From: Lophius americanus
Taxonomy: Eukaryota; Chordata; Actinopteri; Lophiiformes; Lophiidae
Direction: 5' to 3'
Assembly: GCA_037951165.1 (NCBI GenBank)
Contig: JBBDHG010000098.1
Span: forward strand, 1,470,001 to 1,534,000
DNA: 64,000 nt
Of this stretch, positions 55,250-64,000 are shown piece by piece. The notes under the pieces were generated by a model, which had not been told where the DNA came from, ran no database searches, and saw only the letters and a program-made list of their open reading frames with translations. A program made the translations under genes and the position numbers. Position 1 is the first letter of the stretch, and the number at the start of each line of letters is the position of its first letter.

Positions 55250-56700
55250 ATCCATAAGGGCACATGCTTTTGCGGGCAGGACTCGAATCAAACACCTTTT
55301 TAATGCCAGACAGTGGCCTAAAGCACTTGACCATCAAACTTTTGAATGATATTTCTTGTAACTTGTAATCTCCATCAGGGGCATTCTGTTATCCCAATAG
55401 GGACTAGAACCTAACATATTTAAGTACAAAGGTGGGGTCATAACCCATTTTGCCATCCAGAAATTGAAATGCACCTATCATAACTTATATATAAAATGTA
55501 AAAACCAAGACTAAGCATACATTAAAATGTTTTTTAATCTCAAAGAGGGCACCGCTTGTTCAAAACGGGACTCAAACCAAACGTCGTCTGATAAGAAGGC
55601 TGCTTCAAAATCAAGTTGTTGAGTTGCTTTCATCATAACTTATATACATCATGTGAAAACCAGGTATAGAAATATAATTAAACGTTTTTAAAAATCCATA
55701 TGGGCACATGCTCGTTCCACATGGGACTCGAACCAAACATCTTTTGATTTAAAGACAAGGGCCTAATCCATTTTGCTATCAAGTTGTTGACAACTATAAT
55801 CTAAAAATCAGGAAAAAACATACAATAAAAATTTTTTTTTATATGCCTGAGGGCAATACGTTGTTCAAAATGGGACATGATCCAAGCATAATTTGATAGA
55901 AAGGCAGGGGCTTTAAAAACATGGCCATCATGTTGATGAATTGCTTTTATCAATAATAATTTATAACATGTACAAATTAGAAATATATAGATTACATAAA
56001 GATTATTAAAAAAAATGTAATATTCATTAGGGCACTAGCCTTTTTCAAACTGGATTGAAACCAAAACTTCACTTGATGCAGGAGCAGAGGCATAGACCAA
56101 CATGCCATCAAGTTGCTGATTTGCATTTATCTTAGCTTCCATATTACATGTAAAAATCAGGAAGCTTCATAGTATAAAATGTTCTTTAATCTCGATTGGG
56201 GCACCAGTTTGTTCCAAATGGGACTCGAACCGTACAACACTTGGCCATTAGGATGTTCAATTTGTTAAACAACCTCATAGTCCTTAAAGTCCTGGCCATA
56301 AAGTCCCATAATAGGGCTTTTTTTAAAATGTTGTAAACACACAATTAGGTTGTTGAACATAACATGCAGCATTGGAATGATTAATCTCATAGAATGATTC
56401 TAAATCTCAATGGGGGGCATTGGCCTGATGCGAACAGGACTCTAACCAAATATCGTTTGATACAAAGGTAGGGGCTTCAACAACCCGGCAATCAGGTTGC
56501 TGTTTGCAGGTATCTTAACTTCTTTATAACATGTAAAAATCAGGATGATTAATTGTATGAAATGTTTTTTAATCTCGATCGGGGCACCAAATTTGTTCCA
56601 AACTGGACTTGAACCAAACTTACTTTGATACAAAGGCAGCGGTCTTAACCACTTTGTCATGAAGTTGTTGAATTTCATTTATCATAACTTATATATAAAT
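55250..56700 (-). repeat. tandem array of about nine tRNA-like units, near 168 bp each
   Basis: Each unit carries, on the plus strand, GGGCAC(C/A)-N-TTGTTC-AAA-GGGACTCGAACC, the complement of a tRNA B box (GGTTCGAGTCCC). B-box sites start at 55278, 55400, 55567, 55733, 55872, 56051, 56220, 56436 and 56604; most spacings are 166-179 bp (extremes 122 and 216). About 57 bp right of each is the complement of an A box, read on the minus strand as TGGCAAAATGG (unit 2), TAGCAAAATGG (4), TGGCATGTTGG (6) and TGACAAAGTGG (9). The A-to-B distance equals that of tRNA genes. Between units lies an AT-rich spacer with ATCATAACTTATATA and ATGTTTTTTAATCTC. Cloverleaf stems are not well kept, so functional tRNAs are unlikely. 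Confidence 0.7.
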
Positions 56701-56879
56701 TATATTATTTAGTCATCATGTTTCTACTCTAGTTTTAATGAGTAACTCTTTGTGGTGAGAGAAGAAGAGTAGAGCATGTACTTATTCTAGAGGCAATAAT
56801 TCAAAGATCCTTGTTCCGGACACAATGTCAACTGGTGTCATCCACACAAACCGAGCAGAAGCATAATGGCTCTTTACGG

Positions 56880-57230
56880 GTTTTTGTCATTGCGTTTCAC
56901 CTGAGAGACCCTGCAGCACTATGCAAACAAGGTTGGGGTGAAATCTGAATCTGACGCCTCTTCTGACGGCACCTTCAGTACTCGGAGATTATGAATCAGA
57001 CACGTTGTCCACAGTCATGTTTATGTGATGGATTGGTGAGGCTTCCTTGGATCTTTTTGCATTTAAATTACCTCTCGTGGCCCACGCCAACACTCCACTT
57101 TATTAATGCTCAGCCAGACCAATAACGTAGAACGGCCTTTTAATTGCTGAAAATGTCTGCTTCTGAACCATGTGTTGCTCTTCCTCCCTACCTTTGCCTT
57201 CTGAGTGAGAGATAGTTGTTGACATTGTGA
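56880..57230. promoter_or_regulatory. candidate conserved non-coding block
   Basis: GAGATTATGAATCAGAC, GCATTTAAATTACCTC, CACTTTATTAATGCTC, CAGACCAATAACG (CCAAT box) and CTTTTAATTGCTG are clustered within 250 bp of repeat-free sequence. Conservation untested. Confidence 0.28.
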
Positions 57231-57410
57231 TCAAAGCCTGGCGGCGATATCACTACTTAAGCGCGAGTCGATGTGGAAGGGCAGGTTAGAAGGATAAATG
57301 CTCTTTATCGCAGAGGAGGCAGCTGAATCCAAAATGATGAACGCACGCAACCTGAGATTCTTCTCTCGATTCCGCTCAGTGTTTGGTTTTGAATCAAATA
57401 TCCAAACACA

Positions 57411-57475
57411 ACATGAGATACTATAAAAATGTATTGATCCCTGTGGGGGATACTGGGCTGCGGCAGTAGAAAGAA
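57411..57475 (-). mobile_element. retroelement tail fragment
   Basis: AAATGTATTGATCCCTGTGG then GGGATACTGGG is the phrase 'TTTATTGATCCC(C/T)GTGGGGGA' typical of a fish retroelement end. Confidence 0.45.
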
Positions 57476-57784
57476 TGATGGGATTCAGCACCGAGAAATG
57501 TGCTGCAAGATCGTTATACGAGATTAACTCTTTTATATTCACAATACATTCACATTCATCCAAAACTATACAGAATAATTACAACTAATTACCAATTAAA
57601 AAGAAGACAAGCAGTTATACGTTCATACACATCAAAATAGTCATTTGATTTCACATTAAGAACAGCCCATAATAGACCTTCAGGCATCACTGTATATGGA
57701 GACACTGAGTGATCAATACTAACTAAAGAAACAAAAGATTAGAACATGGCTGAGCTCCTAAAGTCCAACAATGGAGCTTTTAGC

Positions 57785-57822
57785 ATGTGCCTTGAGATAC
57801 CGTTATAAATAAATTGACATGA
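57785..57822 (+). mobile_element. LINE tail remnant
   Basis: ATGTGCCTTGAGATACCGTT, ATAAATAAATTGACATGACT resembles the CTTTGAGAT...TATAAATAAA end of L2/Rex1-like LINEs. Very short. Confidence 0.5.
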
Positions 57823-58119
57823 CTTTTCAAATCGTCTCATCAATAATCATCAATCAGTCCGCAAAATATAAATGAAACTTTCAGACAAATGAGTGGTGAT
57901 TAAGGGTGGACTGGTGGGATTTTAGGGGCTCTGGATTTGGTGGAGAACATTTTTCTTTAAAACTGTTTTACACTTAATTTTATTTCACAGTCGATAACTC
58001 TATTTCTCCACTGACACTTTTATTTAATTTTTTCGGTCACCACTCGCTCACCTTTCAGCCGATCACCGACTCTTGTGGGTGATAATTTGCAACATCAGTG
58101 ACAAAGTCCGTCAACTAAA

Positions 58120-58141
58120 TCATCATCATCATCATCATCAA
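58120..58141. repeat. (CAT)n microsatellite
   Basis: About seven ATC/CAT units that abut R copy 13. Confidence 0.9.
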
Positions 58142-58722
58142 ACTGGACCTACTTCTTGGCCAATGGTTAAGAAGTTATGTCCGAAATACTGTTTTCTGTA
58201 CAAAAAGCTCCCCATAGAGAGTAATATATGAACTATTCGACTAAATTATGATTTACAAAAGCTGGATCTCCTCACGTCGATTCATACGCTCCAAATTTGT
58301 ACCAAATCAGACCAACAGTTAGGGATGTTATGTCCTAAAAGCAGTGTTTATCGTAATAAGTTCCTCATTCTGAGTAAAATATGAACTATTGAAGCAAAAC
58401 ACGATGTAATCAAGATAGAGCTCCTTGATTTGATCCATATGCACCAAATTTGGACTAAATCAGACCAACAATTGAGAAATTATGGCCTAAGACAAATTTC
58501 CTCCTAGGTTCAATAATTTAAAATTGACCTTTCCCAATATCAATCCAGTTCTCCCTCGCACTAAGCCCTATGTGGGTATAAAATTTTTAAATGATCCATT
58601 GAATATTTTTTGAGTTATGGCGTCAAAACAAAGATCGGAGCGGAGGATACGGTGGACTCAGCAGCGATGACAATTACATGATATCACCCATTTTCAGGGC
58701 AATCAGGATTAATTAATATCAG
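58142..58722 (+). repeat. repeat R, copy 13 (two units plus right end)
   Basis: The left end is replaced by (CAT)n. Two units follow: AGTAATATATGAACTATTCG (from 58220) and GAGTAAAATATGAACTATTG (from 58372), 153 bp apart, each with a GCTCC and a GATTCATA/GATCCATATGCACC segment. Then come ATCAATCCAGTTCTCCCTCG, CCTATGTGGGTATAAAATTT, the GGATCGGAGCGGAGGATACG-like GC part (with GGTGGACTCAGCAGCGATG) and a damaged terminal palindrome. Confidence 0.85.
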
Positions 58723-58778
58723 GATTTGGGGATTATTCTGGTTAAGAAGGTTTACTTATAGATATCTTGGCAGGCAAA

Positions 58779-58795
58779 TTAGGGTTAGGGTTAGG
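58779..58795. repeat. short interstitial telomere-type repeat
   Basis: TTAGGGTTAGGGTTAGG, just under three TTAGGG units, lies 60 bp after R copy 13. Confidence 0.85.
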
Positions 58796-59099
58796 CCCAA
58801 GAGTTAACTAACTGTCAGTGAACCTATTAGATGGCAGGAGGAAAGTGATTGGCTGTAATTAATGTGACATTATGAAACACAGATTTGTCAGAAGAAAAAA
58901 AAATGTCTCTTAGAAAAATCTCATGATGAAATGAAAATCTTTTTCTTTTTTTCAAAGGTCATGTGAGTAGAAAAACAAGAAGTGAAAAAACTTAAACCTC
59001 AATGCGACAGATCTTAATTAATTATCGGGGATATTCGTATTTTACTCCCTTTAATTTCTGCCACATGATATCCTATTTCTCTGATATTGGCCACTAAAG

Positions 59100-59430
59100 C
59101 TCTCCTAAACCAAATCCGATACTATATGAAGCTGTGACCTCGTCTAATATTTGAAATCAATAGGAGGGAGAAAACGTGAGCGAGGTGCCGTTTTATCCCA
59201 GTCTGCCTCCTGATCAATATTACATCCTCATTAGCAAGACAAATTATCCCTGCTCTGACTGTACAGCTCTCTCCGTGTCCTGCTGCTGGAATGCTGTGCA
59301 TCTCTCCTATCAGCTTACTTATTAATCACACCTAAAGGGAGATTTTGATCCAGATTAATTCATCCAGTTTGGGCCCTCGCCACCCAGAGAGTGTCAGTTT
59401 AACCCGGGTAAAACACCAACATGGATGCCA
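59100..59430. promoter_or_regulatory. candidate conserved non-coding regulatory block
   Basis: TCATTAGCAAGACAAATTAT, TTACTTATTAATCACACCTA (homeodomain and T-box-like TCACACCT), CCAGATTAATTCATCCAG and GATCAATATTACATCC cluster in repeat-free sequence without gene-like frames. Conservation untested. Confidence 0.38.
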
Positions 59431-59555
59431 GGGAGGAGGGAGCGAACTCTGGCATTAGTACAGAGAGGTGTGTCAGTTAGTACAGTGCGGGTCACGGCAA
59501 GTGGCTGATGGATTTTGGGGAATTAGAATGAACATGTGTGTGACTCTGTCTCTAT

Positions 59556-59557
59556 GC

Positions 59558-59588
<31 letters not shown>

Positions 59589-59600
59589 TGTGTGTGTGTT
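59556..59600. repeat. (GT)n microsatellite
   Basis: About 22 GT units with one TATG interruption. Confidence 0.97.
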
Positions 59601-59759
59601 GATCTCCCCTTGCTCCTTCATACACTGCGCTGAATTGTTGCAGGATCTGACAGCTCAGCTTCCCAGTATTCCCACTTGGCTGGCCCCTCGAGGTCTGAAG
59701 GTTTCGTTGCCATGTGAACCACCCAGAGCAGGTGCACCACGCCGGCAGCCGCCTCCCGT

Positions 59760-60785
59760 CTAAGCATGGAGGGTGCAATCAAATCTGCTGCTCCTCAACT
59801 CCTGATCAGAAAAAGTAAACTTTGTTTGGTTGTTGTTACTTTGACATCGATCAATTACCAGCCAAGAGGAAGAACCTAAAGAGCATGACTCAAGCTCAAA
59901 TGCTGGACGCCTCCAGTCGCAGATGGTCTTAATTCTGATAAAAACAAACTTGAAATGTGCTCTTAGATTTGAATATCGTGTCATTTTATCAAGTATAGGT
60001 TCAGAAGCAGAGAAGTAGGACTCTCTGTAACGGATCAAAGTTACGAGAGCGATTCTTCTGGCGGCTGCGGAAGGATGACATTCAGCCAAGACAAAAATAC
60101 TGACAGCAGAGGAGCTAATTAACTGAAAGGAGAAGGGAAAGTACAGTTAAAGAATCTGGGCTTGCTCTGCATTTGTGAGGCCATTTCTGGGTTTTCTTAT
60201 GGCAAGACATCATTTCGTTTTGGGGGTTATTGCTTACTTTATTGGGAATGATAGCAAGTATGAGTATTTAGTATTTATTTTAGCATTCTTTTTTTTCAAT
60301 ATCAGATTTCTAATATTCTGGTCTCACTCTTTTTTGTGCTTAAGGATCTTTTGCCAATTGAATCGCAGACCTGCAGGCTTCAGACTTAACTACAGTTTGT
60401 GCCTCCTGCCGCTGCAAGTGGATGAATCTGTAACAAATTACCAATGCAAATGAGTTTTCTGTATAACACTAATTCACTCAGTGTATATAATCAGTGCAAA
60501 GCAAACATATTCAGGACTCCGATCTCCTTTTCACTTGACTTGATCCATTTATTTTGCACTGGTTGTAGTTTTGTTTGTTATATTATAATATATTTCCCTT
60601 GTTTGTTTGTGTGTTTCCAGTCTAAGAACTTTCCGGGGTTACTCAGTCAGTTTCTAAGAAAGGCTGCAGCTATCAGTTATTCTAGTAATCAAGTAGTCCA
60701 CTAGTTATTCCAATGAATAATTGAGTGATCAGCTAAGAAATTACCTTTGTTTTATTAAAAAGCTATAGTAATTAAATAAAAAGGA
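59760..60785. other. no recognised feature
   Basis: Unique AT-rich sequence. Short frames on both strands lack recognisable domains. Confidence 0.4.
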
Positions 60786-60786
60786 G

Positions 60787-61128
60787 ATGTCTCTTAGAGG
60801 CTCCTGCCTCTTAGAGAGGCTTCGCAGCAGCAGGAGCAGCAGCAGGAGCTCACCTGAGAATCACCTGTTAGGGTTATTCCGGCATCTGATAGGACGCAGA
60901 CAGGACGCCTCCGTTTGCAAGTTTTTCAGGCACGTCAGGCTGGAAGGAGACGCCCGGGTTACACCCACAACCCGCTGGAGGGACCATATATCTCATCTGG
61001 CCTGGGAACGCCTTGGGATCCTACAGAATGAGCCGGAGAGTGTTGCTGAGGAGAGGGAGGTCAGGAATGCTCCTCTTAGCCTGTTGGGAATCCCGGATAA
61101 GCCTTAGAAAACGGATGGATGGATGTTT
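60787..61128 (+). mobile_element. Rex3/RTE-like LINE 3' end
   Basis: The plus-strand frame 60787-61107 reads LFRHLIGRRQDAS, FFRHVRLEGDARVTPTTRWR, DHISHLAWERLGILQNEPES and ends near GIPDKP. The TRWRD-x-(I/L)SHLAWERLG phrase is diagnostic of the Rex3 ORF2 C-terminus. The element ends CCGGATAAGCCTTAGAAAAC and GGATGGATGGATG (61113-61125), the expected tail. The 60-bp start (LLERLRSSRSSSRSS) is probably not part of Rex3. It is 5'-truncated. Confidence 0.85.
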
Positions 61129-61264
61129 TTTTGAAATAAGCATAAAAGCACTGAAAGTCATAACATCATTCAAAGATCATAGATGAAACAGCCATAACAT
61201 TAAAACCATCTCCTGCCTTCAAAACAGCTCTGTTATGTATTCTGACACCGCTCAACCAAATAGG

Positions 61265-61314
61265 GTATGGATTTTTTGAAGAGTGCTAAGAGTGCTAAGA
61301 GTGTTAGAGTGCTA
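61265..61314. repeat. (AAGAGTGCT)n short tandem
   Basis: Four copies of GAGTGCTAA/GAGTGTT sit directly before a MITE whose own end starts AGTGCTTTCACAC; the tandem may have grown from that end. Confidence 0.75.
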
Positions 61315-61478
61315 AGAGTGCTTTCACACCAGCATCATTTGGTCTGGACCAAATGCTTATTGAAAACCTCACCTGAAGCCACATCTGACTATTTGGTCCA
61401 GCAGTGAGAGCAGATCTCAGTCTGGAGTCTCAGTCTGGATCACACTTAACCGGTTTGGATCAGTTATAGTGTGAACGC
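61314..61478. mobile_element. MITE with AGTGC-TTCACAC inverted ends
   Basis: The left end AGTGCTTTCACACCAGCATC and the complement of the right end AGTGCGTTCACACTATAAC share 12 of 14 bases. The interior has ATTTGGTCTGGACCAAATGC, a palindromic GGTCCGGACC-type box common in fish MITEs of this class, and no ORF. The flanking duplication could not be confirmed. Confidence 0.65.
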
Positions 61479-61639
61479 ACTTTTTGGGGGGAGAATTCGG
61501 ACCAATTACAAAAATTTATTGCGGGCCAATACAAATGAATTAATAATGCCAATATATCCAAGAACGTGAAAAATAAAAGGAATGAGAAGTAGAACATCAG
61601 CCACAGTTGCACATAATGAGAAGTAGTTATTAGGAGCTT

Positions 61640-61642
<3 letters not shown>

Positions 61643-61670
<28 letters not shown>

Positions 61671-61720
61671 CATTTAATCTATAACGCACTTTACATTTGG
61701 CTCAAATCTCAAAGTGCTAA
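61643..61720 (-). mobile_element. LINE-A 3'-tail fragment
   Basis: (AAT)n at 61643-61669, then ACATTTAATCTATAACGCAC, TTTACATTTGGCTCAAATCT and CAAAGTGCTA. This is the complement of the family A end seen at 33112-33179. Confidence 0.85.
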
Positions 61721-62439
61721 TTAGTGATATTATCAACCAAAAACAATCTAGTCTAATCTCATTTATATTCGTGACAACTTTCGTAGGTTGATATGAAATT
61801 AATCTGTAAGCCACAATTAACACATATTCTTATTAAGCCTCCCTTTCTACCACAAGTAATATTGATTTAGTCATATGCTAAATGCTAATGATAGTGATTA
61901 TGATGGCTCCGCCCCTTATGATTTGATGCTTTCTGTTTACTGCCGGTGATTGACAGTTCACAGATGTGGTCGGCTGGTTCTACAAACACCCTTCAGAGAT
62001 TTCTCATTTTGTCTCAGCTTGAAATGATCCCAAACCTTGGACACATTTTAGTGTTTCACCTCGTCTATCTCTCTTCTTCATCATCGCTCATCCCCCCATT
62101 TTTACCTCTCTTACTTACTGACGTCACCATGTTCCCACAGCGTTGTTTCCATGGTACACTGTATATTATCTTTCCCAGTTAATTATAGGCCTTTTTATAA
62201 TTTCTTTGGTAAATGTCGTAAACGACGAGGATGACAAAATCTGAATAGGGAGAAAAATCTCGCCGTTTCTTATTTAAGCTGCATATTTTCTCCTTCTGTT
62301 TGCTGAGAATCTCAATCCTAATGAACTACAACCCTGTTCTCTTCCGAGAAACCTCAAAATGAATTTTTTATATATATATCTGAATGATTGTCTAGACATT
62401 TTCTGGACATTGTGATGTTTTAATCAATCTAAACTGAGA

Positions 62440-62830
62440 AAAACCTTGTGTCTGGTAAGTGAGGCACTAAATTTGCTGAACCTTGACAGGCGCTCACAAG
62501 CCCACACAGGGCGGAGATAAAGGAAATTTAAAGCTGTATGAGACAAACCCCCCGTCAGATTATTGTTCATGTCTAAGTTACTTGTCACAGTCTTTGTAAC
62601 CTCTGACCGGCATAATCTTTTAATACTTCAAGATGCGTTTGTTGTGGCGATGCTTCTGATGTGAAAAAGTGAGACACAATCCCCCTCAGTCTTATCACCA
62701 ACCTCATTTCACCCTTAGAAAATGAAAACAACCGAATCAGACGGCAACGCCGTGCAAAATCTTTCTGCCGTCCCACTAAATATATAAATCTCAGATTTCT
62801 GCTATTTTACTAGATTATTCTAAAAAGTAC
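62440..62830. promoter_or_regulatory. candidate conserved non-coding block
   Basis: Repeat-free sequence with GGGCGGAGATAAAGGAAATT, GTCAGATTATTGTTCATG, GGCATAATCTTTTAATAC and ATCTTTCTGCCGTCCC; no gene-like frame. Conservation untested. Confidence 0.25.
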
Positions 62831-63467
62831 TTGAGACCGTATGAACTAATTTGCATGTAAAGTGTCTGGACTTGCAAACTCCCACGGAGGTTTTATTTTT
62901 GCTGCAGGGTAGGTAGACAGTTATCGCTCTTCCTTTTGTGGAGAAATGAATGAAGGTGTCCGTCTGGAAATGTGGGCTGCTCCTTAAAACGTGAACATTT
63001 CTCGTCACACCTGTGTTGTGGACATTGAAGAAGGAAGACTGGCAGAAAGGTTTCAGTGTCGGATGCTTCTCCCTCTACGAGCCTTCATTCAGTGTCCATA
63101 TAAGCTCTCTCAGGAGACTCGTATGGCAGTGTATGCTGGGAGATTTTCAACAGAAATCGCAACCAAATACACTATTTCTAGGTATTTTATGTCCCCATAT
63201 TAGTTAAAACACAATTTGTTCATAATTTCCTCAAGGAAACTCCTGCTTTATCGGCAGAAATGACCATTGGAGGTTTGATACAGAGGGACCCCCTCCTGAT
63301 ATCATTTACTTTTGTGTGTATCGCACACACAATTCTGTTGGAACTTCAAACAAAATGCAGCCTGAGAAAACACTACATACACATTTTAAATGATAATGTT
63401 ATTTGAAAAGGCGACAAGGTTACTGTAAATAAACCTAATAAAAAAACTAACCCCGTGCTTTTATTCT

Positions 63468-63890
63468 CGACTGCAAAGATATATCCCCCAAAAGCACCCA
63501 ATCCCCTGCATCTTACAAGTAATTCCACTCATTGAAGTCCTCCAATTAAAGGTGAAGTTATGCAAAAAAAACAGTGTTTTTTCGTAAAATATAAAACTTC
63601 CTCCAATGACTAAAGTGTGAACTTTAAGACTAAAAGATGATACAGTATGCAGACCAACGGTTTGAAAGTTATGTGCGTTTTTTTTTTGTAGAAAAAAAAA
63701 CTCCCACTAGTGAGTACAATATGAACTATTAGAGTCAAATATGACAAATAAGAGATAAATATCCTTGAGGGGCCTATGTGGGGATAAAATTTGAAAATCA
63801 TTAATCAAATAGTTTCCTACTTATCGGGTTTGGGTGAAGGATCTGAGGCAGCGGACGTGGATGAGGTGGCGGCATTTGTGATTATGCATT
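63468..63890 (+). repeat. repeat R, copy 14
   Basis: Left end AGATATATCCCCCAAAAGCA, CCCAATCCCCTGCATCTTAC, AAGTAATTCCACTCATTGAA. Units occur at about 63607 (GTGTGAACTTTAAGAC) and 63722 (ATATGAACTATTAGAG), with CTCCCACTAGTGAGTACAAT. Then GGGGCCTATGTGGGGATAAA and a GC part GAGGCAGCGGACGTGGATGA-GGTGGCGGC follow; the terminal palindrome is degraded (63880-63890). Confidence 0.8.
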
Positions 63891-64000
63891 TTTAGCAGCA
63901 ACTACTCTAACCAAATCCTTCTGAAGACCGGCGAACTATCTCTGACTTCAATGTGGTGGAATTTTGCCCTATCTTCTTTTTGCGCAGCTAAACCCGAAGG

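Noticed and set aside
55250..56700. Cluster of functional tRNA genes
   Set aside because: A and B boxes are present but acceptor, T and D stems do not pair well, and no Pol III T-run terminator follows consistently; called tRNA-like repeats instead.
59473..59778. 101-codon minus-strand frame with Thr-His repeats
   Set aside because: The repeat part is the (GT)n microsatellite.
12970..63890. R as a SINE
   Set aside because: No A/B boxes, no LINE-like tail and no poly(A) or simple-repeat end in R copies.

Overview
The window looks like a gene-poor stretch of a ray-finned fish (teleost) genome, probably a percomorph. It is AT-rich eukaryotic DNA without operons. It holds fish-type non-LTR retrotransposons (L2/Rex1-like and RTE/Rex3-like), tRNA-derived SINEs, hAT-type DNA transposons, long (TG)n and (AT)n tracts, and long unique stretches resembling vertebrate conserved non-coding DNA. 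Family names come from recalled similarity; no search was run.

Layout. Positions 1-173 hold the only host coding sequence I can support: the last 56 codons of an unidentified acidic protein ending in a possible PDZ ligand (-E-T-N-I). Its 3' UTR may run to paired AATAAA signals near 5.3 kb. The rest appears to be intergenic (or intron of a gene whose exons I cannot see). 5.5-10.2 kb carries a repeat-like block, two minisatellites and a 1,856-bp non-autonomous hAT element with an exact 8-bp target duplication. 10.9-31 kb alternates candidate regulatory stretches with copies of an unclassified repeat, here called R. 31-40 kb is a retrotransposon cluster: two L2/Rex1-like LINE copies in opposite orientation, a second LINE family, a LINE ORF scrap and two SINEs, one nested in a LINE. 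40-55 kb mixes R copies, LINE tails, a decayed RTE element and candidate enhancers. 55.25-56.7 kb is a tandem array of about nine units near 168 bp, each with a tRNA-like A box and B box on the minus strand. 57-64 kb has more R copies, a Rex3 3' end, a MITE and candidate conserved blocks.

The two most notable structures are (i) repeat R, 14 recognisable copies in 64 kb, with related inverted ends, a palindrome at one end and one to three internal units of about 110-160 bp, and (ii) the tRNA-like tandem array. No multi-gene system, CRISPR array, or intact mobile-element gene was found; all transposon ORFs seen are truncated, frameshifted or mutated.
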